DNA from: a bacterium HR33
GTDB taxonomy: Bacteria > Gemmatimonadota > Gemmatimonadetes > Gemmatimonadales > GWC2-71-9
Direction of reading: 5' to 3'
DNA length: 64,000 bases
Assembly: GCA_002923375.1 (NCBI GenBank)
Contig: BEIJ01000001.1
Coordinates: 186,001-250,000 of the forward strand
Shown here piece by piece: positions 32,988 to 41,284 of the stretch (position 1 is its first letter; each line of letters opens with the position of its first letter). The notes beneath the pieces are model-generated. The model saw only the letters and a program-made list of their open reading frames with translations, was not told where the DNA came from and made no database searches. Position numbers and translations under genes: made by a program.

Positions 32988-34945
32988 TCCTTAGCCTGAC
33001 TCCGCCTTCTTAGAAACGCCTTGAGTCCCTCTACGATCCCCTCGGCGTATCGCCGCTGGCCCTCGGGGCTGGCCAAGACCGCCTCCTGCTCCGGGATCAT
33101 CAAGAACAGCCCCTCGACCAAGACCGCCGGCATCCAGGTCGGGCGAGCCAGAGCGAGATCCCCCCGGCCAACGCCCAGGTCGCGAAAACCGAACCGCTTG
33201 ACCAATTCCCGGTTGATGGCTCTCGCAAGCTCTATCGCTCGGGGATGAAAGTAGTAAACGCTGGTGCCGTTATTGACGAAGGGGTTTACCCCGTCGGGTA
33301 GAGCGTTGGCATGGATGGAAACCAACAGCTCGGCGTTTTCCCGCTCTGCGGTCGTGGTGCGAGCATCCAGGCTCACGGGTGCGTCAGAATCTCTCAAGAG
33401 GATAACCTCTGCCCGCTCCCCCAGTAGGAGATCGCGGGCAATTCTGGCCACGGCCAGAGTCACGTCGGGCTCCCTTACACCCGTGGGTCCGGTGGCGCCG
33501 AGGGGAGGATGGCCCGGATCGAGAGCGATTCTGCGTCCCGCCAAGGGGCGGCGCCGGTCGATCTCGGGCGGCCGCCGGATTTCCAACAGCAGCTGGTTGT
33601 CAATCCAGCGGGCCCGGTAGCCCCACACCGGCTCGCCCAGCTCGACGGTTATGTCCAGCTCCTCCGCCGTACGCTGAGAGAATCGCACCAACTCGATCAG
33701 CGAGTCGGCCTCGCCATAATGAATCCAGTCCATGTCGCCCTGGACTCCGTAAAGCGTCACGATCAGGCGGCGTTCTTCTTCTTCCACCCTGAACGGGACG
33801 CGAGTGCTCACCGGGATCCGCAGTGTGGCTGAAGCGGGCGACCGCAAAACCCGCAGCGATCCCACCCGTCCGGCCGGGGGCGGCGTGCCCTCTGGCAGAG
33901 GCCTCACCCCGCCCGCATCGACCCACGCGACGCTGGTGGAAGAAAGCTGCAACCTAACCTGATCGTTCCACCGGCCGCTCACCGACGCCAGAGTTCCGGT
34001 GGGAAAGAACCAATGATAGGTCCCGTACGGCAGAGGCCGGCCGGGGAGTATGCTGTCGGTGGTTCCCGTGCGTGCAGGGTCGTCGTCGATCACCGCTACC
34101 AGAGGTCGATCCCGATCCAGTATCCCCACTCTCAAGGGCCAGCGAGCCCGAACCGTGTCGGCGCCCAGGATCGCTTCGACTTTGAACCAAGACGAATCCC
34201 CGTTCTCCGGTCTGGGGGCAGGGCTAAATAGGTTGCCGGGATCTGGACCGAACGGCCCGTTCCAGCGGAGCACGTAGCGCGCTCCCCGATCTTGACCTGC
34301 CGCTAACAGGGGTTCGGTGGCAAAGGCCTCTTCTCCCCACGGGGGGGAATCGCGCGCCGCGCCGATGGGAATCATGCTTACGGTGTCTCCCGCCGCGGTG
34401 ATGAGTCTCAGTTTCGCATCTCTCGAAGCGGTTACCGAGAGCCACGACGGTTCACCCGGGAGGATCCACCGATCACCCCGGGGCCAAAGAGAGCTGGTGT
34501 CGATCCAGACGGCGGACGAAGGAGGCCGGAACCGCGGAGCCAGCGGCACTTCAAGGACCGCTCGGACCGTGTCGCTCCCCGCGGCGGCGAGCAGCTCGAA
34601 CCGTGCGGAGGTATCGTCGGGCAAAGGCAGCCACGCAATCCAGCCGCCGGTGGGATGAACTTGCACGGGCCGCCCGTTGACCCAGAGAGCGGCGTCACCT
34701 CTTCCCACCGAGCCGAAGATGAACGCCGAGTCGCGACTTTCGATCCTGACCCCCGAGTCCGCGCGGATCAACCAAGCGTTGCCGTCCCATACCGGTGGGC
34801 CGGAGCGCGGGTACACCACCCGGATGGTAAGAGGGCCTCGGGCAAGCGAGGGCTCGATGGGGGAGAATGTCCGCACTGGGCTTCCGCATCCCAGGCCCGC
34901 AACCAGAGCCAGAACGGCCGGTCCGATATTACGCGCTTGCCTCAC
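32984..34945 (-). CDS. N-acetylmuramoyl-L-alanine amidase with AMIN-like region (lipoprotein)
   Basis: 653 aa from GTG 34945. A signal peptide ending GLGC suggests a lipid-anchored Cys near residue 20 (the lipobox is imperfect). The middle is beta-rich, including an AMIN-like stretch before the catalytic part. The Amidase_3 domain covers about the last 190 residues: IALDPGHP (zinc His), VREPDVTL (zinc Glu), LLVSIHANA (zinc His), and the catalytic Glu in VEGLFLMIPE. It cleaves the bond between MurNAc and the stem peptide in peptidoglycan. The frame is open to 35044, but the chosen GTG gives the signal peptide and lies 8 bases from a -10 box. Confidence 0.9.
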   Translation of the reverse strand: MRQARNIGPAVLALVAGLGCGSPVRTFSPIEPSLARGPLTIRVVYPRSGPPVWDGNAWLIRADSGVRIESRDSAFIFGSVGRGDAALWVNGRPVQVHPTGGWIAWLPLPDDTSARFELLAAAGSDTVRAVLEVPLAPRFRPPSSAVWIDTSSLWPRGDRWILPGEPSWLSVTASRDAKLRLITAAGDTVSMIPIGAARDSPPWGEEAFATEPLLAAGQDRGARYVLRWNGPFGPDPGNLFSPAPRPENGDSSWFKVEAILGADTVRARWPLRVGILDRDRPLVAVIDDDPARTGTTDSILPGRPLPYGTYHWFFPTGTLASVSGRWNDQVRLQLSSTSVAWVDAGGVRPLPEGTPPPAGRVGSLRVLRSPASATLRIPVSTRVPFRVEEEERRLIVTLYGVQGDMDWIHYGEADSLIELVRFSQRTAEELDITVELGEPVWGYRARWIDNQLLLEIRRPPEIDRRRPLAGRRIALDPGHPPLGATGPTGVREPDVTLAVARIARDLLLGERAEVILLRDSDAPVSLDARTTTAERENAELLVSIHANALPDGVNPFVNNGTSVYYFHPRAIELARAINRELVKRFGFRDLGVGRGDLALARPTWMPAVLVEGLFLMIPEQEAVLASPEGQRRYAEGIVEGLKAFLRRRSQAKD

Positions 34946-34953
34946 GGGGGCGG

Positions 34954-34983
34954 AACCTACACAATTGAAAGAAGCTCCGTCAA
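34954..34983 (-). promoter_or_regulatory. candidate amidase promoter
   Basis: Minus strand: -35 TTGACG (34983-34978), 18-base spacer, -10 TAGGTT (34959-34954), 8 bases before the GTG at 34945. Back to back with the plus-strand promoter at 34996. Confidence 0.4.
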
Positions 34984-34995
34984 TTTGCGTTGTGG

Positions 34996-35024
34996 TTGAC
35001 CCCTTTTCCGGCGCGGCGTAGATT
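34996..35024 (+). promoter_or_regulatory. promoter of the FHA/kinase/phosphatase/protease operon
   Basis: -35 TTGACC (34996-35001), 17-base spacer, -10 TAGATT (35019-35024). An AAGGAG lies further down at about 35056-35061, ahead of the GTG at 35076 (spacing a little long). It divides this operon from the divergent amidase. Confidence 0.5.
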
Positions 35025-35075
35025 GGCTCGCCCAGGCAGGACAAAGATCACGTGGAAGGAGCCGCGTAGAGACCG

Positions 35076-35918
35076 GTGTCAAACTGCCCCAACTGTCGCT
35101 CTCCAGTTGCCGCGGGTTTTCCTTTTTGCGCTCATTGCGGTCATCGCCTGCCGGTGCCCCCAGGAAGCGCGGTATGCCGCGCCTGCGGGGCTGCCGCGCA
35201 ACCCGACGCCAGTTTCTGCGCCGCTTGCGGGCGGTCGCTTACGCGGGGCAGCTCAGGGCGCTCCGCGCTTCTAGCGGGCGTCACAGTGGTGTTGATCGAC
35301 GAGAGTGGAGAGGAACTCCAGCGTTTCGGACTGGCGGGCGAGGAAACCACTATTGGCCGGGAGGATGCGGATATCTGCTTCCCCGACGATCTCTACCTGA
35401 GCCCGCTTCATGCGCAGATAGGGCTGGATGACGGCGAGCTGGTGGTGCGCGACTTGGGAAGCAGAAACGGCACTTGGTTCTTTCTCACCGAGCCGTACCG
35501 GCTGGTGGACGGAGATCTGCTTCTGATCGGGTCTCAGATTTTTCGATTCCGGAGGCTGGGATACCCTGGTCCCCGGCCACCCGAACGGGACGCCACCCGG
35601 CGGCTAGGGAGTCTGGTCCCCAGCGCGGACATCGCTTCGCTCACCCAGTTGCGAGCGGACGGGAGCGGGCGCGACGTAATCCACCTTTCGCCGGGGAGAC
35701 ATATTACAATAGGTAGGGACCAGGGCGACTGGATTTTTCCCTATGATCCGTCCATGAGCGCGATGCACGCGCAGGTCCGTTCGGAAGACGCCGACTTTGT
35801 GCTGCTGGATGCCGGCAGCCGCAACGGAGTGGCCGTAGCCGTGAGAGGAGAGATGCCTCTGAAAAATGGTTCCAGGCTGCTGGTCGGCTGCAAAATGCTG
35901 AGGGTGGATATCGCGTGA
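35076..35918 (+). CDS. double zinc-ribbon, double-FHA domain protein
   Basis: 280 aa, no signal or membrane helix, so cytosolic. Residues 1-55 hold two zinc ribbons (CPNC...CAHCGH and CRAC...CAACG). FHA domain 1 (about 70-165) has TTIGREDADICF, SPLHAQI and LGSRNGTWF. FHA domain 2 (about 195-278) has ITIGRDQGDWIF, SAMHAQV and AGSRNGVAV. The GR, SxxHA and RNG residues that hold phosphothreonine are present in both, so both can probably bind. It is likely an adaptor for phosphorylated targets. First gene of the operon; its stop overlaps the kinase start (GTGA). Confidence 0.93.
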   Translation: MSNCPNCRSPVAAGFPFCAHCGHRLPVPPGSAVCRACGAAAQPDASFCAACGRSLTRGSSGRSALLAGVTVVLIDESGEELQRFGLAGEETTIGREDADICFPDDLYLSPLHAQIGLDDGELVVRDLGSRNGTWFFLTEPYRLVDGDLLLIGSQIFRFRRLGYPGPRPPERDATRRLGSLVPSADIASLTQLRADGSGRDVIHLSPGRHITIGRDQGDWIFPYDPSMSAMHAQVRSEDADFVLLDAGSRNGVAVAVRGEMPLKNGSRLLVGCKMLRVDIA

Positions 35919-37642
35919 AAGTCTGCACCACCTGCGGGGCCGAGTGGCCTGACGAGACCAGGTTCTGTCCCAACGACGGCTCGACGCTGCGATCCACCGG
36001 GGCGTCGGACCTGATCGGCAGCATCGTCGCGGAGCGATATCACATTCTAAAGAAGCTCGGCGAAGGCGGGATGGGAGCGGTGTACCTGGGCGAGCACGTC
36101 AAGATGGGACGCAAGAGCGCCATCAAGGTCATGTCTCAGTCCATGGCCAACGATCCCGACGCCATCGCCCGCTTCAACCGGGAGGCGGCCAACGCCGCCA
36201 GGATCAATCACCCCAACGTTTGCGCCATCTACGATTTCGGAGAAACCAAAGACGGCCTGATCTACCTGGCGATGGAGTACATCGAGGGAGAGGCCCTTAC
36301 CGATCTGATAGACCGGGAAGGGGCACTTCCTCCGCGCCGGGCCGCCAACATATTGCGCCAGGTGGGCGACGCGCTCCAGGCGGCGCACGATTTGGGGATC
36401 GTGCACCGCGATCTCAAGCCCGACAACATCATGATCACCCGAGGCCGGGATGGCTCCGACCTGGTAAAGGTGGTGGACTTCGGGATCGCCAAAGCGATGG
36501 GGGGCGAGGAAGGACAAAAGGTCACCAAGACCGGGCTGGTGGTGGGCACGCCGGAGTACATGAGCCCCGAGCAGTTGGCGGGCGACAAGCTGGACGGGCG
36601 CAGTGACCTTTACTCCCTGGCGCTGGTGTTCTACCGGATGCTCACCGGCACACTTCCCTTCCAGGCCGACACCGCCCAGGAGGTGATGATCAAGCGGCTG
36701 ACGGACGATCCCATGCCGCTGAATCAGGCGCTGCCCGGCGCCAACTTCCCACCGCGCCTCCAGGAAGTGATGGACCGCGCCTTGCAGCGCATGCCGCAGG
36801 ACCGCTACGCCACCGTGGCCGAGTTCGTGCGGGACGCGCTAGAGGCCGTCTCCCAAATGGCGGCGGCTCCGGCAGGTGTGGACCCGGAAGGAGCCACTCA
36901 ACTAATCTCGAGCATAGAGACCGCAGCTACTCGGCAGCTTCCCAAGACTCGGGTCGCCGGAGGTCGCGCCGTAACGCCCGATACCGCGGCTCCCCAGCCG
37001 GCGGTGGCGGTCGAGGCCGCACCCCGCACCAGGAGGGGAAAGCAAACCGCGATCATAGCCGCTTCCGCCGCGCTCATCGCCTTGGGCGGCGGTGCTGCGG
37101 CGCTGCTCCTTTCCAACCGCAACGCAGCAACCGAACCGGCGGGAGAGACCCAGCCGGCAGCCGCGGTGACGCAAGACACAGCTTCAACGGCGGGGCAAGG
37201 CGCAGCTTCTGCCGGAGGAGTTAAAAGGGAGGGCACAGAGGCTGCAAGCCGTACCACCACAACGGCTACTGCTACCCAGGCGCCCTCCGGTGGCGCACCC
37301 GCTACGGGGACTCCGCCTGGGAGAACAGGAACACCAGAGCCGGGCATCGTGGTCAATGCAGCCACGGCATCGGACTGGCTAATGGCCAAGTTTGACCTCC
37401 TGGCCGGAGGTTCTGTGGCCCATCTGGTCCCGGGAATAATTGACACCGCGATGGCGTACTTCAACCTGCCAGACATCTCGATTGAGGATAAGGCGTTCGC
37501 CGCCTATGTGATCGCCAACGCGTACGCCGAAATCGCTGACCGACAGGAAACTTTGCGGTGGGCACGGGAAGCGCTTCGGCTTCAACCGAACAAGGAGTCA
37601 TATCAGGCTCTGGTGCAAGCTTTCGAACGAGGTCGCCCGTGA
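35915..37642 (+). CDS. transmembrane Ser/Thr protein kinase
   Basis: 575 aa. N-terminal zinc-ribbon-like motif (CTTCG...CPNDG). Kinase domain about 40-310 with LGEGGMGAVYLG, the Lys in AIKVMSQS, HRDLKPDNIM, DFGIAKAMGG and GTPEYMSPEQ. A transmembrane helix lies near 376-397 (IIAASAALIALGGGAAALLL). Then ~80 Thr/Ala/Pro-rich residues and a C-terminal TPR-like helical domain (about 480-575) on the periplasmic side. It is probably the writer for the FHA proteins in the same operon. The start GTG overlaps the FHA gene, and its stop overlaps the phosphatase start, so three genes are translationally linked. Confidence 0.95.
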   Translation: MKVCTTCGAEWPDETRFCPNDGSTLRSTGASDLIGSIVAERYHILKKLGEGGMGAVYLGEHVKMGRKSAIKVMSQSMANDPDAIARFNREAANAARINHPNVCAIYDFGETKDGLIYLAMEYIEGEALTDLIDREGALPPRRAANILRQVGDALQAAHDLGIVHRDLKPDNIMITRGRDGSDLVKVVDFGIAKAMGGEEGQKVTKTGLVVGTPEYMSPEQLAGDKLDGRSDLYSLALVFYRMLTGTLPFQADTAQEVMIKRLTDDPMPLNQALPGANFPPRLQEVMDRALQRMPQDRYATVAEFVRDALEAVSQMAAAPAGVDPEGATQLISSIETAATRQLPKTRVAGGRAVTPDTAAPQPAVAVEAAPRTRRGKQTAIIAASAALIALGGGAAALLLSNRNAATEPAGETQPAAAVTQDTASTAGQGAASAGGVKREGTEAASRTTTTATATQAPSGGAPATGTPPGRTGTPEPGIVVNAATASDWLMAKFDLLAGGSVAHLVPGIIDTAMAYFNLPDISIEDKAFAAYVIANAYAEIADRQETLRWAREALRLQPNKESYQALVQAFERGRP

Positions 37643-38661
37643 ACTCTAGCCACAAAACCGTTCAAAAGGGCATCCGAGTCTCGGTGTTCGGCAAGACCGA
37701 CAGGGGGAGAAACCGGGAGCACAACGAGGACGCTTTCCTGGTAGCCGATCTCACCGCCAGGAACGCCTCGCTTCAACCGGAAGTACGCGAGCACGAACTC
37801 GGTCCCAAGGGTACTCTCCTGGTGGTGGCGGACGGGATGGGCGGTGCAGCCGCGGGGGAGATAGCTAGCGAGATGGCGACCCAGACGATCTACGAGCACA
37901 TGATTACCAAATGGTACGCGGACCAGGAGAACACGCCGCAGCAGTTCGCCTACCGCCTCAAGGAAGCGGTGGAACTAGCCAACCAGCGGATCCACGCGTA
38001 CGCCAAGGAGCATCCCGAGGTTCGCGGCATGGGAACCACCACCACCGCGGTCGGGATCTTGGGCGATCATCTCTATCTCACCCAGGTGGGCGATTCCCGG
38101 GCCTATCTGGTGCGCCGCGGCCAGGCGGTCCAACTTACCAAAGACCAATCCCTGATGCAGCGCCTGGTCGATGCCGGGGAGCTTACCGAAGAAGAGGCCG
38201 AGCGCAGCGAGCGGCGGAACATAATCCTCCAAGCCCTGGGACCGGACCCCCGCGTGCGGGTGGATCTCACCCATCAGGAGGCCCGGCGCGAGGACTTGAT
38301 CGTGCTTTGCTCCGACGGACTCTCGGGCCAGGTCCGCAAAGAGGAGATCGCCGAGATCGCTACGGCAAACCGTGAAGACCTGGCCGCCGCCTGCTCCAAG
38401 CTGATCGATTTGGCCAACGAGCGCGGCGGGCCGGACAACATCACCGTGATAATAGCCCGGCTGTGGGGCGAAGGGCTCAAGGAAGTCACCGGAGACGAGA
38501 CCGTAGGGCACGAGGTATATCCCCTCCTCGACACCGAGTCCACCACCGAGCCGGTGCCGGTCTACAAGGGGAACCCGCCCCAGCGCAAAGGAACCAGGGG
38601 ATGGCTGAAGTCCGTAATCGGAGGCAAGCGCCGCGGGGGGAAGGAAAGCAAAACGGGCTAG
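37639..38661 (+). CDS. PP2C-family Ser/Thr protein phosphatase
   Basis: 340 aa, cytosolic, no membrane helix. Metal-binding aspartates are in NREHNEDAF, VVADGMGGAAAGE, LCSDGLSGQV and GGPDNITVIIA, the four standard PP2C motifs, with the GMGTTTTAVG and VGDSRAYLVR blocks between. The last ~60 residues are a basic, Pro-rich tail. Mn2+/Mg2+-dependent removal of phosphate from Ser/Thr would reverse the kinase. I chose the GTG at 37639, which overlaps the kinase stop (GTGA), over an in-frame ATG 81 bases up inside the kinase gene. Confidence 0.95.
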   Translation: MNSSHKTVQKGIRVSVFGKTDRGRNREHNEDAFLVADLTARNASLQPEVREHELGPKGTLLVVADGMGGAAAGEIASEMATQTIYEHMITKWYADQENTPQQFAYRLKEAVELANQRIHAYAKEHPEVRGMGTTTTAVGILGDHLYLTQVGDSRAYLVRRGQAVQLTKDQSLMQRLVDAGELTEEEAERSERRNIILQALGPDPRVRVDLTHQEARREDLIVLCSDGLSGQVRKEEIAEIATANREDLAAACSKLIDLANERGGPDNITVIIARLWGEGLKEVTGDETVGHEVYPLLDTESTTEPVPVYKGNPPQRKGTRGWLKSVIGGKRRGGKESKTG

Positions 38662-38664
38662 GAG

Positions 38665-40089
38665 ATGAAAGCACAGCTTACCGTGTTGAGCGGCGCCAGC
38701 TCGGGCGCGGTCTTCGTCTTTTCCAAGCCCGAGGTAGCCGTAGGGCGGCACCCTTCCTCGGACCTCCAATTCCACCCCACCCGAGAACTTGGCGTCTCCG
38801 CCCGCCACGCAGTCATATTCAAAAAAGGGGAGCGATGGTTCATTCGCGACGTGGGGAGCCGAAACGGCACCCTGGTGAACGGGCACCGCATAACCCAGGA
38901 CACCCCCCTCGACGACACAGACCAAATAAAGTTCGGCGCTGACGGCCCTCTTTGCGAGTTCCGCCTGGTACCGGATTCCACGCCCGACGCCGCTCCCCGG
39001 CCGCTGGCGCAAGAGGAGGAAATCCGCACTACAGTCGGGGGAGACAAGCCGGCCAGGCCCACCGCGGCGGGGCGGCTGAGTACTACCGAACGAGTACGCA
39101 TCGAGGTCAAGAAACAAACCCGGCGCCACCGCACCTTCATTACAGTCCTCCTAGGCGCTCTCCTCCTGGCCATCGGCGCTTTCATTTTCGAAAGCCGCCG
39201 CCAGGAAAGGCTCCGCCAGATGGAGGTGGCGGCGCTGCAGGCCAGAATCGACAGCGTCCTCAGTGCAGCGGACATGGCGATAGCGTCCCTACAGGGACAG
39301 CTCACCGGTCTGGCCGAAGCCTTGCGGCGGTCCCAGTCCGAAGTGGAAAGGCTGCGAGCCGAGCTGCAAGCGGCGCAGCAAGCCGGAAACACCCAGCGGG
39401 TAGCGTCCCTGAGGCGGCAGCTGGACAGCGCCGCCCTCACCCTGAGCTACCAGCATGCCGCCGCGCAGGTCGATTACGCCGAGCTGTTCGAAGCGCACCA
39501 GGACGCCGTGGCGATCATTTACGTGGAATTCGCGCCGGGCGAGGTCTTCACCGGGACCGCCTTCGCGGTCCGGGAAGACGGCGTGCTGATAACCAACCGG
39601 CACGTGGTGCGCGGCGCCGACGGGACCCGCACCCCGCGGCGCATCGGGATCCAATTTGCCGACTCGGACCAGAACTTTCCCGCCCGACTTCTGGGGGTGT
39701 CACCCGATGCCGATCTCGCCGCCGTCAAGGTTGACATCCGGGGAGGCGTTCCCACCATAGGACCGCTGGCCACCGAGGTACCGCCTACACGCCCCGGCGA
39801 GCCGGTCGCAATCATCGGCTTTCCTCTGGGGATCGAATTGCCCATGAGCCGGAGCGGCGCGCGGTTCGTAGCCCGAACCACCCTCACCCCAGGCACGGTA
39901 AGCAAGGTGCTGGAGGATCGCATCCAAATCGACGGCTACGGCGCGGAAGGGGCCAGCGGAAGCCCGGTGATCGACCGCCAGGGCAGAGTGGTCGGGGTAC
40001 TCTTCGGCGGACAGCCGGGAACGGAAGGGCGCATCGTCTTTGCGGTACCGGCAGCTTTCGCGGCGAGGCTTTTGAACTCCCTCAATTGA
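38665..40089 (+). CDS. FHA-transmembrane-trypsin-like serine protease
   Basis: 474 aa. Residues 1-105 are an FHA domain (VAVGRHPSSDL, SARHAVI, VGSRNGTLVNG) in the cytosol. A transmembrane helix at about 156-174 leads to a coiled coil at about 180-265 (Leu heptads such as EALRRSQSEVERLRAELQA). A trypsin-like (S1C/DegP-like) protease domain follows in the periplasm, with His313 (NRHVV), Asp350 (DADLAAV) and catalytic Ser431 (GASGSPV). There is no PDZ domain. It starts 3 bases after the phosphatase gene, last in the operon. The layout could pass a phospho-signal from inside to a protease outside, or the reverse; this is inference. Confidence 0.93.
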   Translation: MKAQLTVLSGASSGAVFVFSKPEVAVGRHPSSDLQFHPTRELGVSARHAVIFKKGERWFIRDVGSRNGTLVNGHRITQDTPLDDTDQIKFGADGPLCEFRLVPDSTPDAAPRPLAQEEEIRTTVGGDKPARPTAAGRLSTTERVRIEVKKQTRRHRTFITVLLGALLLAIGAFIFESRRQERLRQMEVAALQARIDSVLSAADMAIASLQGQLTGLAEALRRSQSEVERLRAELQAAQQAGNTQRVASLRRQLDSAALTLSYQHAAAQVDYAELFEAHQDAVAIIYVEFAPGEVFTGTAFAVREDGVLITNRHVVRGADGTRTPRRIGIQFADSDQNFPARLLGVSPDADLAAVKVDIRGGVPTIGPLATEVPPTRPGEPVAIIGFPLGIELPMSRSGARFVARTTLTPGTVSKVLEDRIQIDGYGAEGASGSPVIDRQGRVVGVLFGGQPGTEGRIVFAVPAAFAARLLNSLN

Positions 40090-40117
40090 ACCAAAGCGCA
40101 ACGAACCGCGGCGCTAG

Positions 40118-40135
40118 CGGTCTTTCCAAAGACCG
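40118..40135. terminator. hairpin between convergent operons
   Basis: CGGTCTTTCCAAAGACCG, a perfect 8-bp stem with a 2-base loop, midway between the protease stop (40089) and the anmK stop (40163). No T-tail on either strand, but position suits a bidirectional terminator or 3' end stabiliser. Confidence 0.45.
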
Positions 40136-40162
40136 GGCGTCCCGCGCCGCCGGCTAGTTGCT

Positions 40163-41284
40163 TTAAGCTGGCGTGATACGGCCCAGTACGCGCGGGCCGC
40201 GGGCGCCGGTAGCTCGGGGAACGTTCCCCGGGCGACCGTGCAAGGTAAGCCACCCCAGAAAGGCGAACGCGGCAGCCTCCTTGGCGTCCCCGTCAAAGAA
40301 GACGTCCTCGAAACGAACGACTTCCCACTGGGCTAAACGCTGGGCGAGCCTTTCCATCAGCCAGCGGTTCTTGGCGCCTCCTCCGGACACCAGAAGCTCG
40401 CTTCGCTCTCCGCGGGGCAGCCACCGTTCGATCTGATCCGCTACCGATCTGGCGGTAAGCTCCACGGCTGTGGCCACCATGTCTTCCGGCGCGGCGTCCG
40501 GCAGGCGCTCACTCACCTCCGCGATCAACCGCTCCGCAAAGGCGGTCCCGAACCTCTCTCTACCCGTGCTCTTGGGCGGAGGAAGTCCAAAGAAGGGATC
40601 GCTCAACAGAACCCTCACCGCTTCCTCCACCGCCCGGCCCGAAGCGGCCAGCACCCCGCCCACATCGTACTCCAAGTCCGGCACCAACTTCCGCACTACG
40701 CAGTCGATCACGGCCATGCCGGGCCCGGTATCGAAAGCGATCGTGCCATCCACATCCCCCAACCTCGGCACCCAGGTTACGTTTGCCATTCCTCCCAAGT
40801 TGAGCAGCGCCCTGCCTTTTTGCGGATGGCCGAACAGACAGGCGTCCGCGATAGGCACCAGTGGGGCACCCTGCCCGCCCGCCGCCACGTCCCGGCTGCG
40901 GAAATCGCTGACCACCGTCACGCCGAAACGCTCGGCCAGCACCGCGGGATTTCCCAGCTGGAGGCTGGCTTTTCCCGGCTCGTGCCAGAAGGTGTGCCCG
41001 TGACACGCAATGAACTTCAAATCCTTGGCCTTCGCGCCCGCTTCGGCGAGCACTCGTTCCACCGCGTCAGCGAACCTCTCGCCCAACCAGACGTCGACAG
41101 TGGCCAGCTCCCGGGGCGTACCCCGCTCTATGGCATCCAGCAGCCGGACCCGCTCCGAAGCCGCGTAGGCCAGGAAAACAAAAGCCACCAAAGAAAGCTC
41201 GCCCGACTCCTCGATCCGGACCAGTGCGGCGTCCACTCCGTCCGCAGAAGTGCCGGACATGAGCCCCACGGCCAATACGCTCAT
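40163..41284 (-). CDS. anmK: anhydro-N-acetylmuramic acid kinase
   Basis: Cytosolic sugar kinase that turns 1,6-anhydro-MurNAc, released from peptidoglycan turnover, into MurNAc-6-P. 373 aa. ATP-binding start GLMSGTSADGVDAALV, then 'FIACHGHTFWH', the NLGGMANVT block and 'FDTGPGMAVID'. The late 'ELLVSGGGAKNRWLMERL' completes the family. The start overlaps the murQ stop by 4 bases (ATGA), so murQ and anmK are co-translated and feed each other: AnmK product is the MurQ substrate. Confidence 0.95.
   Translation of the reverse strand: MSVLAVGLMSGTSADGVDAALVRIEESGELSLVAFVFLAYAASERVRLLDAIERGTPRELATVDVWLGERFADAVERVLAEAGAKAKDLKFIACHGHTFWHEPGKASLQLGNPAVLAERFGVTVVSDFRSRDVAAGGQGAPLVPIADACLFGHPQKGRALLNLGGMANVTWVPRLGDVDGTIAFDTGPGMAVIDCVVRKLVPDLEYDVGGVLAASGRAVEEAVRVLLSDPFFGLPPPKSTGRERFGTAFAERLIAEVSERLPDAAPEDMVATAVELTARSVADQIERWLPRGERSELLVSGGGAKNRWLMERLAQRLAQWEVVRFEDVFFDGDAKEAAAFAFLGWLTLHGRPGNVPRATGARGPRVLGRITPA

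Noticed and set aside
34946-35044. N-terminal extension of the amidase to 35044
   Set aside because: It would place the start upstream of the predicted promoter and ahead of an intact signal peptide; the added residues have no export signal character.
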